From Pseudomonas paeninsulae (GTDB lineage: Bacteria; Pseudomonadota; Gammaproteobacteria; Pseudomonadales; Pseudomonadaceae), in contig NZ_CP141799.1 of NCBI RefSeq assembly GCF_035621475.1, forward strand, positions 2,530,501-2,594,500: 64,000 nt of DNA. Reading direction: 5' to 3'. Below, one piece after another: positions 52,691 to 63,370 of the stretch; the first letter of the stretch is position 1; every line of letters starts with the position of its first letter. Made by a program: the position numbers and the translations under genes. The notes beneath the pieces are model-generated. The model searched no databases. It worked only from the letters and a program-made list of their open reading frames with translations, and was not told where the DNA came from.

Positions 52691-55416
52691 GGCGTCGCCT
52701 CCTGCAGCGCAGTTACCACGGCGCCAGCGATCACTGCCGGAATCCCAGGCAAACCGACAGGCAGGCCGATCAGGCCAGTAGCCAACTCGTCACACACGCG
52801 CAACGGCAGACGCAGCACCTGAGCGTCTATGGTGAGCGCTACTAGTGCGCCATCGCCCAGTCCGAGGCGCTCGGCGTCGACCTCGCCCACTGCCACATAG
52901 GGCTGCGGGATGCGCGTCTGCAGCGGCGCGGCGCGGGCGGAGGTTTCTTCACTGCCGAACAGGTGATGCAAGGGCACGGCCTGCCAGGTCCCAGGTGCTG
53001 GCTCGAACGCGGCAGGCACGCCGAACCAGGGCAGCGCGTCACCCTTTGCCTCGATCAGGCGCACGCCCGGATCGCCGGCGCGCAGATGGCCGCCGACTTC
53101 GTCCTGGAACTTGTTCCACGCCTGCGGCGAGTTCCAGCCGGGTGACCAGGCAAAGGGAATCTGCTGCCGGTGTTCCTGACTGCCGGAATAGCCTTCCATG
53201 GAGAAGGCCAGGGCCGAGTCCTGATCCTGCGGCTGGCGTGGCTCATGCACGCTGATATTGGCGCGCATGGCGGTGCGGCCGCTGTAGCGCAAGGGTTCGC
53301 GCGCCAGCTTGAGGCCTTTGATGCGGAACGAGGCATTCGGCGCGGCTTCGCCGATTCGGGCCAGCAGCCTGTTGCTGGCCGCGCAGGCGGCGGTGACTTC
53401 ATCCAGTCGGGTCCAGTCGACGGGCTTGCCGAGCAGGGTGCTGTGCAGCGCATGCAGCCAGCGCCAGCTCTCGCGCACCAGCACCTTGGCGTCGTAGTAG
53501 GCGGGATCAAATACCTGGAAAAAACGCTGGGCGCGGCCTTCCTGGCTGACCAGGGTGCCGTCGGCTTCGGCAAAGCTGGCCGCGGGCAGCAGCAGGTGAG
53601 CTTTGGCGGTGGTGGCCGTGTGTTGATGGTCGGCGACTATCACCAGCTTGGCGGCCTGCAGCGCGGCGTCGACTCTGGCGCTGTCGACGCGGCGGTAGAG
53701 GTCGTTTTCCAGCACCACCACGGCATCGGCCTGACCGCTGGTCAGGGTCAGCAAGGCGGCGTCCAGCGATTTTTCTTCGAGCTGTTCACCCAGCAACAGC
53801 GCCAGGCCCATGCTGTTGGCTTCCGCCACGACCAGGCTGATGGAGGCGTTTTTCCCACGGTTGTGCAGGGCGCTGGCGATATTCGCGGCCGCTTCGATCA
53901 GCGCTGTGCAGCCCAGGGAGGCACCGCAGACCAGCAAGGGTCGCTCGGCCTCGAGCAGGGCCGCGGCGATGCGCTGCGCCAGGTCGATGGCTTCGCCCGG
54001 CAAGCCCAGTACCGCTGGCGCCTTTGGGTCGATGGCGTGGGCCACGGCGCAGCCCAGGCGCGCCAGGTCGGTTGGGGCGGCATGCACGCACTCGGCGGCG
54101 ATGTCATCCAGGCGAGTGGCCGTGACGCTGGCGATAAACAACGGGTGCAATGCCCGTTGGCCAACGTTCTGCACAGCGGCATTGTGCCATGACGGAATGT
54201 GCAGCGCGGCGGCCATGGCAGTGGCCTTGCCTTTCACCGCCTGGCGCAGGGCCAACGCGAGCCGGGCGGCGGTCTGGGTCAGATCTTCGCCGAGGATGAA
54301 CACGGCATCGTGGCTTTCCACGTCGCGCAGGGTCGGTGCCGGCAGCGGCCCGTTCAGCAGCAGATCGCGGATCAGGCGCAGGTTTTCCAGCTCTGCGGCG
54401 CCAATGCCGCAATAGTAGTTTGCGCTGCCGACCAGCTCACGCAGGGCGAAGTTGCTCTCCAGACTGGCGCGGGGCGAGCCAATGCCGATCACCTTGCGCG
54501 GCTTGAGCAACGCCGCAGCCTGATCGAGGGCCGAGTCGAGGCCCATCTTCATCTTGCTCAGCATCATCATCGGCTGGCGCGGGCGGTCTGCGCGGTTGAC
54601 ATGGCCATAGCCGAAACGCCCACGGTCGCAGAGAAAGTACTGATTCACCGCGCCATTGAAGCGGTTTTCGATGCGGCGGATCTCGCCGTAGCGCTCGCCG
54701 GGACTGATGTTGCAGCCGAGCGAGCAGCCATGGCAGATGCTCGGCGCGAACTGCATGTCCCACTTGCGGTTGTAGCGGGCTGAGTGGGTCTTGTCGGTGA
54801 ACACCCCGGTCGGACAGACCTCGGTGAGGTTGCCGGAGAACTCGCTTTCCAGCACCCCGTCCGCTACGCGGCCGAAATACAGATTTTCATGGGCGCCATA
54901 CACGCCCAGGTCGCTGCCGCCGGCGTAGTCCTGGTAATAGCGCACGCAGCGGTAGCAGGCGATGCAGCGGTTCATTTCGTGACCGATGAAGGGGCCCAGG
55001 TCCTGGTTCTGGTGAGTGCGTTTGCTGAAGCGGTAGCGCCGGCGGTTGTGCCCGCTCATCACCGTCATGTCCTGCAGGTGGCAGTGGCCGCCTTCCTCGC
55101 ACACCGGGCAGTCATGCGGGTGGTTGGTCATCAGCCACTCGACCACGCTGGCGCGGAACTGGCGGGCTTCCTCGTCGTCGATGGAAATCCAGCTGTTGTC
55201 GCTGGCCGGGGTCATGCAGGACATCACCAGGCGCCCACGCGTATCGTTCTCGTCGCTGAACTGCTTGACCGCGCACTGCCGGCAGGCGCCCACGCTGCCG
55301 AGCGCCGGATGCCAGCAGAAATAGGGAATATCCAGCCCCAGCGACAGGCAGGCCTGGAGCAGGTTAGCCGCACCATCGACTTCGAATGCTTTGCCGTCTA
55401 CGTGAATAGTGGCCAT
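52687..55416 (-). CDS. nuoG: NADH-quinone oxidoreductase subunit G (NuoG)
   Basis: A 909-residue iron-sulphur subunit of the peripheral arm. The N-terminal [2Fe-2S] domain has cysteines in [15 protein letters not shown] (about 34-48), then [14 protein letters not shown] and [12 protein letters not shown] / [10 protein letters not shown] [4Fe-4S] sites, and [13 protein letters not shown] (about 228), the extra N7-type cluster. The long C-terminal part is a molybdopterin-oxidoreductase-like fold without the active cofactor. It lies 81 nt downstream of the nuoF stop and overlaps nuoH. Confidence 0.97.
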   Translation of the reverse strand: MATIHVDGKAFEVDGAANLLQACLSLGLDIPYFCWHPALGSVGACRQCAVKQFSDENDTRGRLVMSCMTPASDNSWISIDDEEARQFRASVVEWLMTNHPHDCPVCEEGGHCHLQDMTVMSGHNRRRYRFSKRTHQNQDLGPFIGHEMNRCIACYRCVRYYQDYAGGSDLGVYGAHENLYFGRVADGVLESEFSGNLTEVCPTGVFTDKTHSARYNRKWDMQFAPSICHGCSLGCNISPGERYGEIRRIENRFNGAVNQYFLCDRGRFGYGHVNRADRPRQPMMMLSKMKMGLDSALDQAAALLKPRKVIGIGSPRASLESNFALRELVGSANYYCGIGAAELENLRLIRDLLLNGPLPAPTLRDVESHDAVFILGEDLTQTAARLALALRQAVKGKATAMAAALHIPSWHNAAVQNVGQRALHPLFIASVTATRLDDIAAECVHAAPTDLARLGCAVAHAIDPKAPAVLGLPGEAIDLAQRIAAALLEAERPLLVCGASLGCTALIEAAANIASALHNRGKNASISLVVAEANSMGLALLLGEQLEEKSLDAALLTLTSGQADAVVVLENDLYRRVDSARVDAALQAAKLVIVADHQHTATTAKAHLLLPAASFAEADGTLVSQEGRAQRFFQVFDPAYYDAKVLVRESWRWLHALHSTLLGKPVDWTRLDEVTAACAASNRLLARIGEAAPNASFRIKGLKLAREPLRYSGRTAMRANISVHEPRQPQDQDSALAFSMEGYSGSQEHRQQIPFAWSPGWNSPQAWNKFQDEVGGHLRAGDPGVRLIEAKGDALPWFGVPAAFEPAPGTWQAVPLHHLFGSEETSARAAPLQTRIPQPYVAVGEVDAERLGLGDGALVALTIDAQVLRLPLRVCDELATGLIGLPVGLPGIPAVIAGAVVTALQEATP

Positions 55417-55497
55417 TTCTTCAGTCTTCTTATGCCCATGGGAGTGGGCGGGCTAAGGTCATCGTTGCTGCGCCTGCGGCCTGCGCCGCACATGCTG

Positions 55498-56841
55498 TTA
55501 CACACCGAGCGCCTGGTTGGTCGGGGTCAGGGGCGTTGTGGCAATCCCCGCCTCGAATTCTTCACGAAAATACTTGAGTGCACTGGCCAGCGGCTCGACG
55601 GCGCCCGGCGCATGGGCGCAGAAGGTCTTGCCCGGGCCGAGGAAGTTGCACAGTTGTTCGAGGATTTCGAGATCGCCGGGTTGGCCCTGGCCGCGTTCCA
55701 GCGCGCTGAGCAGCTTGACGCTCCAGGGCAGGCCATCGCGGCAGGGGGTGCAGAAACCGCAGGACTCGCGGGCGAAGAACACCTCCATATTGCGCAGCAG
55801 GCCGACCATGTTGACGCTGTCGTCCAGCGCCATGGCCAGACCGGTGCCCATGCGCGTGCCGACTTTGGCGATGCCGGTGCTGCACATCGGCGCATCCAGA
55901 TGCTCTGGCAGCAGGAAACCGGTGCCGGCACCGCCCGGCTGCCAGGCTTTCAGCCGATAGCCGTCGCGCATGCCACCGGCGTAGTCCTCGAGCAGCTCGC
56001 GTGCCGGGATGCCGAAGGGCAACTCCCACAGTCCGGGGTGCTTCACCTTGCCGGAGAAACCCAGCAGTTTGCTGCCCATATCCTCACTGCCGGGGCGAGC
56101 CAGGGCCTTGTACCAGTCGACGCCGTTGCCGATGATTGCCGGCACGTTGCACAAGGTTTCGACGTTGTTGACGCAGGTTGGCTTGCCCCAAACCCCGACG
56201 GCGGCCGGGAAGGGCGGCTTGGCCCGCGGGTTGGCGCGGCGCCCTTCGAGAGAGTTGATCAGCGCGGTTTCTTCGCCGCAGATATAGCGACCGGCGCCGC
56301 TGTGCACCAGCAGCTCGAAGTCGAAGCCGCTGCCGAGGATGTTGCGCCCGAGCAAGCCGGCCGCCTCGGCCTCGGCGATGGCGCGCTTGAGGTGCCGTGC
56401 GCAATCAACGTATTCGCCACGCAGGAAGATATAGCCGCGATAGGCCTTGAGCGCGCGGGCGCTGATCAGCATGCCTTCGATCAGCAGGTGCGGCAGCTGC
56501 TCCATCAGCAGGCGATCCTTGTAGGTGTTGGGCTCCATCTCGTCGGCGTTGCACAGCAGATAGCGTTTGTTCTGTGTTTCGTCCTGGGGCATCAGCCCCC
56601 ACTTCACCCCAGTGGGGAAGCCGGCGCCGCCACGGCCCTTGAGGCCGCTGTCCTTGACCTGTTGGGTGATCTGCTCCGGACTGAACTGAGCGAGCGCCTT
56701 GCGCGCGGCGGCATAACCGTTCTGGCGCAGGTATTCGTCGAGCCAGACCGGTTCGCCGTCGTCACGCAGGCGCCAGGTCAGCGGCTGGTTTTCAGCGCTG
56801 CGCGGGCTGTGGTTGGCGGTACTAAAGGAGACGCAGCTCAT
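55498..56841 (-). CDS. nuoF: NADH-quinone oxidoreductase subunit F (NuoF)
   Basis: A 447-residue NADH-oxidising subunit. The FMN/NADH site is [13 protein letters not shown] (about 69-81) with [17 protein letters not shown], and the [4Fe-4S] N3 cysteines are in [12 protein letters not shown] (about 360) plus a Cys in FCAHAPGA near 405. It hands electrons from NADH to the FMN and on to N3 and NuoG. Its ATG overlaps the nuoE stop by 4 nt. Confidence 0.98.
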   Translation of the reverse strand: MSCVSFSTANHSPRSAENQPLTWRLRDDGEPVWLDEYLRQNGYAAARKALAQFSPEQITQQVKDSGLKGRGGAGFPTGVKWGLMPQDETQNKRYLLCNADEMEPNTYKDRLLMEQLPHLLIEGMLISARALKAYRGYIFLRGEYVDCARHLKRAIAEAEAAGLLGRNILGSGFDFELLVHSGAGRYICGEETALINSLEGRRANPRAKPPFPAAVGVWGKPTCVNNVETLCNVPAIIGNGVDWYKALARPGSEDMGSKLLGFSGKVKHPGLWELPFGIPARELLEDYAGGMRDGYRLKAWQPGGAGTGFLLPEHLDAPMCSTGIAKVGTRMGTGLAMALDDSVNMVGLLRNMEVFFARESCGFCTPCRDGLPWSVKLLSALERGQGQPGDLEILEQLCNFLGPGKTFCAHAPGAVEPLASALKYFREEFEAGIATTPLTPTNQALGV

Positions 56842-57335
56842 GGGTAGCGTTCCAGTAGCTGGGCCACATTGCCGGCATCCAGGTGACTGTAGGTGTCGTC
56901 GTCGATCATCAGGCTCGGCGCCTTGTCACAATTGCCCTGGCAGCACACCGGCAGCAGGGTGAAGCGGTTGTCGGTGCTGGTTTCACCCAGGCCGATGCCG
57001 AGCCGTTGCTGCAACGCGGCCTGGATCGCCTCATGGCCCTGGAGATAGCAGACCATGCTGTCGCACAGGCGAATGATGTGGCGGCCTACCGGCTGGCGAA
57101 AAATCTGGCTGTAGAAGGTGGCTACGCCTTCCACGTCGCTGGCCGGGATGCCTAGAATCTCACCAATGGACTGGATCGCGCCGTCCGGCACCCAACCGCG
57201 CTGCTGCTGGACGATTTTCAGCGCCTCGATGGACGCCGCGCGCGGGTCTTCGTAATGCGCGAGTTCGTGCTCGATGGCCATGCGTTCGCTGGCGCTGAGG
57301 ATGAAACGGTCGGTTTGGATCAACGAGTCAGTCAT
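56838..57335 (-). CDS. nuoE: NADH-quinone oxidoreductase subunit E (NuoE)
   Basis: A 165-residue thioredoxin-fold subunit with a [2Fe-2S] cluster (N1a). The four ligands are in [12 protein letters not shown] (about 95-106) and [12 protein letters not shown] (about 131-142). It lies one nt after the nuoCD stop and overlaps nuoF by 4 nt. Confidence 0.97.
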   Translation of the reverse strand: MTDSLIQTDRFILSASERMAIEHELAHYEDPRAASIEALKIVQQQRGWVPDGAIQSIGEILGIPASDVEGVATFYSQIFRQPVGRHIIRLCDSMVCYLQGHEAIQAALQQRLGIGLGETSTDNRFTLLPVCCQGNCDKAPSLMIDDDTYSHLDAGNVAQLLERYP

Positions 57336-57336
57336 A

Positions 57337-59118
57337 TCAGCGGTCCACGTCGGCCATGACGAAGTCGATACTGCCCAGGTAGGCGATCAGGTCGGCGACC
57401 ATGCTGCCCCTGATCACCGCGGGGATCTGCTGCAGGTGCGGGAAGCTCGGCGTGCGGATGCGGGTGCGGTAACTCATGGTGCCGCCGTCGCTGGTCAGGT
57501 AGTAGCTGTTGATGCCCTTGGTCGCCTCGATCATTTGAAACGCCTCATTGGCCGGCATCACCGGGCCCCAGGACACCTGCAGGAAATGGGTGATCAGGGT
57601 TTCGATGTGCTGCAGGGTGCGCTCCTTCGGCGGCGGCGTGGTCAGTGGGTGATCGGCCTTGTACGGGCCGGCCGGCATGTTGCGCAGGCACTGCTCGATG
57701 ATCCGCAGGCTCTGGCGCATTTCCTCGACGCGGATGATGCAGCGGTCGTAGGCATCGCCATTAACCGCCAGGGGGATCTCGAACTCGAAGTGCTGATAAC
57801 CGGAATAGGGCCGCGCCTTGCGCAGGTCGAAGTCCAGCCCGGTGGCGCGCAGGCCCGAGCCGGTGACGCCCCATTCCAGCGCTTGCGCGGTGTTGTAGGC
57901 GGCCACGCCGATGGTGCGGCCGCGCAAAATGCTGTTCTGTAAGGCAGCTTTTTCGTACTCGTCGAGACGCTTGGGCAGCCAGGTGACGAAGTCCTGCACC
58001 AGTTTTTCCCAGCCGCGCGGCAGGTCATGGGCGACGCCGCCGATGCGGTACCAGGCCGGGTGCATGCGAAAGCCGGTGATCGCTTCAATCACCTGGTAGG
58101 CGCGCTGGCGGTCGGTGAAGGTGAAGAACACCGGGGTCATGGCGCCAACGTCCTGGATATAAGTGCCGAGAAACAACAGGTGGCTGTTGATGCGGAAGAA
58201 TTCGGCGAGCATCACGCGGATGAAGTCGACCCGGTCCGGCACGGTGATTCCGGCGAGTTTCTCCACCGCCAGCACGTAGGGCAGGTTGTTCATCACCCCG
58301 CCCAGGTAGTCGATGCGGTCGGTGTAGGGGATGAAACTGTGCCAGCTCTGGCGCTCGGCCATCTTCTCGGCACCGCGGTGGTGGTAGCCGATTTCCGGCA
58401 CGCAGTCGACGATTTCCTCGCCGTCCAGTTGCAGGATGATGCGAAAGGCGCCGTGGGCGGAGGGGTGGTTGGGGCCGAGGTTGAGGAACATGAAGTCCTC
58501 AACCTCGCTGTGGCGCTGCATGCCCCAGTCTTCCGGCTTGAAGCGCAGGGCTTCCTGCTCCAGGTCCTGCTTGGCGGCGGACAGGCTGTAGGGGTCGAAC
58601 TCGGTGGCGCGCGCCGGATAGTCCTTGCGCAGCGGATGCCCCTCCCAGGTCGGCGGCATCATGATCCGGGTCAGGTGCGGGTGGCCGTCGAAGTGGATGC
58701 CGAACAGGTCCCAGACTTCCCGCTCGTACCAGTTGGCGTTGGCCCAGATGCGCGTGGCGCTGGGCAGCTTGAGGTCGTCTTCCTGCAGGGCGACCTTGAG
58801 CATCAGGTCGCCGTTGCGCTCAATCGACAGCAGGTGATAGAACACGCTGAAGTCTGCTGCCGGCAGGCCGCGGCGCTGGGTGCGCAGGCGCTCGTCCATG
58901 GCGCTGAGGTCGTAGAGCATGACGTAAGGCTTAGGCACGTGGCGCAGGTAGTCCAGCACCTGCAGGAGCATGTCGCGGTTGACCCAGAGCACCGGCATGC
59001 CGGTACGGGTGTCTTGCACGGTCAGGCTGTCGGCGCTGAAGCGCGCCTGCAACTCGGCGACCACATCGTTCGCGGCTGTCGGTTGGGGCAGTGCCTGTAG
59101 GGTGCTTGATGCAGTCAT
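57337..59118 (-). CDS. nuoC: Fused NADH-quinone oxidoreductase subunits C and D (NuoCD)
   Basis: A 593-residue fusion. The N-terminal third is the 30 kDa NuoC domain ([15 protein letters not shown]..., [19 protein letters not shown]), and residues about 200-593 are the 49 kDa NuoD domain with [22 protein letters not shown] and the terminal [12 protein letters not shown]. The fused form is normal for gammaproteobacteria. It forms part of the quinone-binding site with NuoB. The ATG lies 36 nt after the nuoB stop. Confidence 0.97.
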   Translation of the reverse strand: MTASSTLQALPQPTAANDVVAELQARFSADSLTVQDTRTGMPVLWVNRDMLLQVLDYLRHVPKPYVMLYDLSAMDERLRTQRRGLPAADFSVFYHLLSIERNGDLMLKVALQEDDLKLPSATRIWANANWYEREVWDLFGIHFDGHPHLTRIMMPPTWEGHPLRKDYPARATEFDPYSLSAAKQDLEQEALRFKPEDWGMQRHSEVEDFMFLNLGPNHPSAHGAFRIILQLDGEEIVDCVPEIGYHHRGAEKMAERQSWHSFIPYTDRIDYLGGVMNNLPYVLAVEKLAGITVPDRVDFIRVMLAEFFRINSHLLFLGTYIQDVGAMTPVFFTFTDRQRAYQVIEAITGFRMHPAWYRIGGVAHDLPRGWEKLVQDFVTWLPKRLDEYEKAALQNSILRGRTIGVAAYNTAQALEWGVTGSGLRATGLDFDLRKARPYSGYQHFEFEIPLAVNGDAYDRCIIRVEEMRQSLRIIEQCLRNMPAGPYKADHPLTTPPPKERTLQHIETLITHFLQVSWGPVMPANEAFQMIEATKGINSYYLTSDGGTMSYRTRIRTPSFPHLQQIPAVIRGSMVADLIAYLGSIDFVMADVDR

Positions 59119-59154
59119 TCTCTCGCTCGTTATCCGTCAGCGTGGACACTCGAT

Positions 59155-59829
59155 TCAGACGTCGTCGGGGCTGCGCAGGTTGGTCACCTGAATGCGTTCG
59201 GCGCGTCGTTGCTCGCGTTGCGAGGGCATATCGGCGCGGTAGATGCCCTGGTCGCCGACTACCCACGATAGCGGCCGGCGCTCCTGGCCGATGGACTCCT
59301 GCAACAGCATCAGACCTTGCAAAAACGCCTCGGGCCGTGGCGGGCAGCCGGGCACGTAGACGTCCACCGGGAGAAACTTGTCGACCCCCTGGACCACCGA
59401 GTAGATGTCGTACATGCCGCCGGAGTTGGCGCAGGAGCCCATGGAAATCACCCATTTTGGCTCGAGCATCTGCTCGTAGAGGCGCTGGATGATCGGCGCC
59501 ATCTTGATGAAGCAGGTGCCAGCGATGACCATGAAGTCCGCCTGCCGCGGCGAGGCGCGGATCACTTCGGCACCAAAGCGGGCGATGTCATGCGGTGCGG
59601 TGAAGGCCGTAGTCATCTCCACGTAGCAGCAGGACAGGCCGAAGTTGTAGGGCCACAGCGAGTTCTTGCGGCCCCAGTTGACCGCGTCGTTGAGCACCTC
59701 GTGCAACTTGCCCATGTAGATGTTGCGGTGCACCTGACCGGCGAGTGGGTCGGCGACGGTCTCCCGTTCGCCAATCGGGTACTGCGCATTGGCGGCGTTG
59801 GGATCGATTCGCGTGAGTGTGTACTGCAT
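59155..59829 (-). CDS. nuoB: NADH-quinone oxidoreductase subunit B (NuoB)
   Basis: A 224-residue peripheral-arm subunit carrying cluster N2, the last cluster before quinone. The tandem cysteines are in [13 protein letters not shown] (about 67), with further ligands in GTCFIKMAP / [13 protein letters not shown] and [16 protein letters not shown]. It lies 9 nt after nuoA and precedes nuoCD. Confidence 0.98.
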   Translation of the reverse strand: MQYTLTRIDPNAANAQYPIGERETVADPLAGQVHRNIYMGKLHEVLNDAVNWGRKNSLWPYNFGLSCCYVEMTTAFTAPHDIARFGAEVIRASPRQADFMVIAGTCFIKMAPIIQRLYEQMLEPKWVISMGSCANSGGMYDIYSVVQGVDKFLPVDVYVPGCPPRPEAFLQGLMLLQESIGQERRPLSWVVGDQGIYRADMPSQREQRRAERIQVTNLRSPDDV

Positions 59830-59838
59830 GCCCGCACC

Positions 59839-60255
59839 TCAAGGTTTGTGCTGGTTGGCGAGGCGATCACGCCGCGCTTGTGGCGCCCAGTCGAGCGCAC
59901 CGATGCGCGCCAGGTAAAACAGCCCAATCAGCAGAATCACGATGAACACCAAGGCCTCGATAAACCCGGGCCAGCCGCTTTCGCGTAGCGAAATGGCCCA
60001 GGCAAAGAGAAACAGGGCTTCGACATCGAAGATCACGAACAGCATCGCAACCAGATAGAACTTGGCGGAAAAACGCAGGCGCGCGCCGCCGGTAGAAACG
60101 ATGCCAGACTCGAAGGGCTCGTTCTTGCTATGCCCCCAGGCTTTACTGCCGAGCAGGCTGGAGACCCCGAGCATGAAGGCGCACAACCCAGCTACGCCCA
60201 ACAGAAAAATCGCAAACCCCCAGTTATGGGCCAGGCTCGATACCACATCAGACAT
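59839..60255 (-). CDS. nuoA: NADH-quinone oxidoreductase subunit A (NuoA)
   Basis: A 138-residue, three-helix membrane subunit and the first gene of the operon. The loop [43 protein letters not shown] (about 40-82) is diagnostic. The operon promoter must lie in 60256-60448; no Anr box or well-formed riboswitch was recognised there. Confidence 0.97.
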   Translation of the reverse strand: MSDVVSSLAHNWGFAIFLLGVAGLCAFMLGVSSLLGSKAWGHSKNEPFESGIVSTGGARLRFSAKFYLVAMLFVIFDVEALFLFAWAISLRESGWPGFIEALVFIVILLIGLFYLARIGALDWAPQARRDRLANQHKP

Positions 60256-60448
60256 GTCGTACTCCTCGACAAGGATGGGTGTTGCTGACGCATCACTCCC
60301 CGTGACTGCGTCACAGCGGTTTACTCAATACTAGGCGGGCTTCAGCAACTCAGTGGCGTTCTGCAGAAAAAAACTTAAGCAATGATCTTGCTCAGCTTTT
60401 CAACTGACGTCCGGGTCAGGGCGCTATTTTTGCCTGGGGAGGGCGGTT

Positions 60449-60787
60449 TCAGCGGGCTGGATCGGCCTCGGCCTGCTTGCCAAGGGTGCCGAATTCAACC
60501 GGCATTTTCACGTAGAACAAGGCGAGATCTTCCTCCCGCAAACGCTCGAACAGCCGAGAGCATTCTTCTTCGCTGAGTACCAGGGAGACCTCCATGGGCT
60601 GATCGGCAAGTTCGAAGAAGTGCGAGGAGTGAATCCGCCCCGTGTGTCCGAAGCCCTCGATCCCGGATACCAGGGTGGCGCCACGCAAATGCATCTCCTT
60701 GGCCAGGGCAACCAGCCAGTCCGCGAGCATCTTGCCCTTGTAACGGCGGTTCTGCTGAGTAAATAAAGTCACCTGATAGCCGCGCAT
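60449..60787 (-). CDS. DUF190 protein
   Basis: A 112-residue soluble protein of the DUF190 family, with the P-II-like ferredoxin-fold pattern MRGYQVTLFTQQNRRYKGKMLADWLVALAKEMHLRGATLVSGIEGFG. Members often neighbour fluoride exporter crcB or potassium genes, but neither is present here. GGAG stands 10 nt before the ATG at 60787, which is preferred to longer in-frame starts that run into the PhoX-side gap. It sits upstream of nuoA but is separated by almost 200 nt, so it is probably its own unit. Confidence 0.85.
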   Translation of the reverse strand: MRGYQVTLFTQQNRRYKGKMLADWLVALAKEMHLRGATLVSGIEGFGHTGRIHSSHFFELADQPMEVSLVLSEEECSRLFERLREEDLALFYVKMPVEFGTLGKQAEADPAR

Positions 60788-60904
60788 GATTAGTCTCCGG
60801 TGAAGTGCACCAAATGCACGGCGGAGGACGAATAGGGTGCTGGCTAGCGGCCTCCCGCAGGCAATCGGGTTTCCAGGTATGCGCGCGAAAACCCGGCGTC
60901 CGCG

Positions 60905-60927
60905 CAGCACTCGATGAGCGAGTGCTG
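60905..60927 (-). terminator. Hairpin downstream of the PhoX-type gene
   Basis: CAGCACTCG-ATGAG-CGAGTGCTG is a perfect 9 bp stem located 39 nt past the stop of the PhoX-type gene. No U-run follows on either strand, so it may be a transcript-end structure more than a strict intrinsic terminator. Confidence 0.45.
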
Positions 60928-60965
60928 ACGCTTTCAGCATAGCGCCGGGCGGGACATCTGATCGG

Positions 60966-62969
60966 TTACAACAAACGCCGGCCGTCTTCGCGGGAGATGA
61001 TGACGGTGGCCGAGCGTGGGCGTGTGCCAGGACCATCTGGCCAGGTGCTGAGCAGGTTGTCGGCGGTGGAGCCTTCACCGGGATGCTGGATATTGACGAA
61101 CAGCGTGCGGAAGTCCGGCGTGGCGGTGATACCAGTGACTTCCGCACCCAGCGGGCCAACCAGGAAGCGTTTCATCTCTCCGGTTTTCGGGTCTGCGACC
61201 AGCATTTGATTGTTACCGAAGGGCCCCGTGTGCAATTGGCTGCCGCTCATGTCGGTCTGGATCCACAACCGGCCTTCTTCGTCGAACCACAGGCCGTCCG
61301 GGCTGGCCAGACGGTTGTCGGCGTTCAATGGCTGTCCATTCGGGCCCAGGCTGTCGGTTTCTGGGCCGGCCAGCAGGAAAAGGCTCCAGGCGAAAGACCG
61401 CCCTGCATAGTCCTTGCTCAACTCACGCCAGCGGATGATATGGCCGAAGGGATTGGCTGAGCGGGGGTTGGCGGCATCGGCCGTGGTGCGTGAGCTGTTG
61501 TTGGTGAGGCTAAAGTAGACCTCGCCATTCTCCGGGTTGACCGCGCCCCATTCCGGTCGATCCATCTTGGTGGCGCCGACGGTATCGGCGGCCAAACGGG
61601 TATTGATCAGCACGTCGCCCTGATCGGCGAAGCTTACGCCAGCGGCTGTGCAGGCTCGTTGAAAGCTATCGTCGTGAATATCCAGGGCCAGCCATTGGCC
61701 CTTGCCGCTGGCATCGAAACGGGCCACATACAGGGTACCTTCGTCCAGCAAGCGGTCATTGCTGCGGCCAGGGCGGTATTTGTCGCGGCTGACGTACTTG
61801 TAGATGTACTCATTCTGCGAGTCATCAGCGGAGTAACAGACTACCGGCCGCCCCGGCTTTACCGGGGCGAACACCAGGCCTTCGTGGGCGAAGCGGCCCA
61901 GTGCGGTGCGTTTTACTGGCTCAGATTCGGGGGCGAACGGATCGATTTCAACGATCCAGCCGAAGTGGTTGGGTTCGTTACGATAATCCGCATTGGCCGC
62001 GGCCGCCTTGGGTGTGGCATCGAAGCGCTCGAATTCGTCACCGACCAGGTGATCCCAGCCGTAACGGCTGCTGTTGCGCACGCCATAACGACTCAACTCG
62101 CGCGGCAAGGCAGCATCGGCGCTGGCAAAGTAACCGGCCCAGTTCTCTTCGCAGGTCAGGTAGGTGCCCCAGGGGGTGAAGCCATTGGCGCAGTTATTCT
62201 GCGTACCACGAGCGGCATTGCCATCCGGGCTGTAGCGGGTCCGCAGCAGGGCATGACCACGGGCAGGGCCGCGGATCTGCATAGGCGTGGCGGCGGTGAC
62301 GCGACGGTTGCGAGCGCTCGGCATAACCTCCCAACCACCTTGCAGGTTGCGGCGGATTTCCACCACCGAGACCCCATGAGCATTAATTTCCTTACGCACT
62401 TCCTCGGCGCTGACACGCTTGCCCGCGACCACCGTCGGGCCGTTGGGATGGAGCAATCCGGCATCGATATATTCATGATTGAGCACGAGCAAACCGTGGT
62501 CGCTGATGCGGCTTTTACCACTCTGGGCATCGATGGGGAAGAAATGCATGCCGTCGTGATTCATGCCGACTTGCTCGGCCTGATCCTGGGCGCTGTTGCC
62601 GGCATTCTCGAGAAATGCCGGGTAGCTACCAGTGATCGGCGTACCCCAGGGAATGAACGGCGTGGCACGGTAACCGGCAGGGACGCTGACCGTGTCGGTA
62701 CGGGTCACGGCCAGCGCATCGAACGGCAGTCGAGTTCGGCGTTTGAAGGGTAGGCCGGCCAGGTCCTTGCCGGCGGGTTGCGCGGCTTGCGCCAGTGCGG
62801 GCAGAGCGCTGCCGAGAAAGGCCAAGACACCCAGTCCGGTGCCTCCTGCCAGGACCTGGCGGCGGCTCAGGCCATTGATCAGGGTATCGATATGCGGATT
62901 ATTGGAATGGTTGCTGGGCAATTCATCGCCACTGCCGAACAGCAGCACGTTGTCATCTTCATGATTCAT
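60966..62969 (-). CDS. PhoX-family (DUF839) Tat-exported protein
   Basis: A 667-residue protein of the PhoX/DUF839 family, related to calcium-dependent alkaline phosphatases. A twin-arginine signal SRRQVLAGGTGLGVLAFLG begins near residue 34, so it is folded before export. Conserved stretches include FTPWGTYLTCEENWAGYFA, RFAHEGLVFAP and LASPDGLWFDEEGRLWIQTDMSG. Whether it is an active phosphatase cannot be read from the sequence. AGAGGAG precedes the ATG at 62969. In P. aeruginosa a similar gene lies between aceA and nuoA, so the location is conserved (recalled from memory). Confidence 0.9.
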   Translation of the reverse strand: MNHEDDNVLLFGSGDELPSNHSNNPHIDTLINGLSRRQVLAGGTGLGVLAFLGSALPALAQAAQPAGKDLAGLPFKRRTRLPFDALAVTRTDTVSVPAGYRATPFIPWGTPITGSYPAFLENAGNSAQDQAEQVGMNHDGMHFFPIDAQSGKSRISDHGLLVLNHEYIDAGLLHPNGPTVVAGKRVSAEEVRKEINAHGVSVVEIRRNLQGGWEVMPSARNRRVTAATPMQIRGPARGHALLRTRYSPDGNAARGTQNNCANGFTPWGTYLTCEENWAGYFASADAALPRELSRYGVRNSSRYGWDHLVGDEFERFDATPKAAAANADYRNEPNHFGWIVEIDPFAPESEPVKRTALGRFAHEGLVFAPVKPGRPVVCYSADDSQNEYIYKYVSRDKYRPGRSNDRLLDEGTLYVARFDASGKGQWLALDIHDDSFQRACTAAGVSFADQGDVLINTRLAADTVGATKMDRPEWGAVNPENGEVYFSLTNNSSRTTADAANPRSANPFGHIIRWRELSKDYAGRSFAWSLFLLAGPETDSLGPNGQPLNADNRLASPDGLWFDEEGRLWIQTDMSGSQLHTGPFGNNQMLVADPKTGEMKRFLVGPLGAEVTGITATPDFRTLFVNIQHPGEGSTADNLLSTWPDGPGTRPRSATVIISREDGRRLL

Positions 62970-63062
62970 CGAGAACTCCTCTGGAGAGGGTGATTGGCGG
63001 AGCCTTGACGTTAACCAGAGAAGACGACGGGAACATGACAGTGCTGGGGTGGCGAGGCACAA

Positions 63063-63283
63063 GACCGCTGGTGCGTATACAGCCCGGCGCGCCGAACGAA
63101 GTGCCCTGCTGCAAGCACTCCAGCGAGCTGCTGTGAGCCGCGAAATGGCGACGTTCAGTAGCGCACCGCGAGCTTGCCGCCGATACGCGCCGTTGCGCCG
63201 TTGCGGCGGTCCATAAGTTCAGATCGTCAACCAGCTGGCGTCGATGAAGAACATCAGCCGATGAAACAAATTATCGGGGCATA
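63063..63283. other. Gap between the PhoX-type gene and aceA terminator
   Basis: No gene, repeat family or structured RNA was recognised here. It must carry the PhoX-type gene promoter. Confidence 0.5.
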
Positions 63284-63321
63284 ACGAGAAAGCCCCGGCA
63301 TCGCTGCCGGGGCTTTCTCGT
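63284..63321 (-). terminator. Strong intrinsic terminator after aceA
   Basis: ACGAGAAAGCCCCGGCA-TCGC-TGCCGGGGCTTTCTCGT is a perfect 17 bp inverted repeat with a 4-base loop. It lies 49 nt past the aceA stop. On the minus strand the GC core is followed by CTTTCTCGTTAT, giving a T-containing tail. Confidence 0.9.
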
Positions 63322-63370
63322 AACGGGCTCAGTCAAGATGCGTGGTCCTGACCGAGTGAACCAATGGTTA

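Noticed and set aside
60788..60965. Fluoride riboswitch ahead of the DUF190 gene
   Set aside because: DUF190 genes sometimes accompany crcB, so I looked for the fluoride aptamer consensus, but its conserved core is not present; only a simple 9 bp hairpin is seen.
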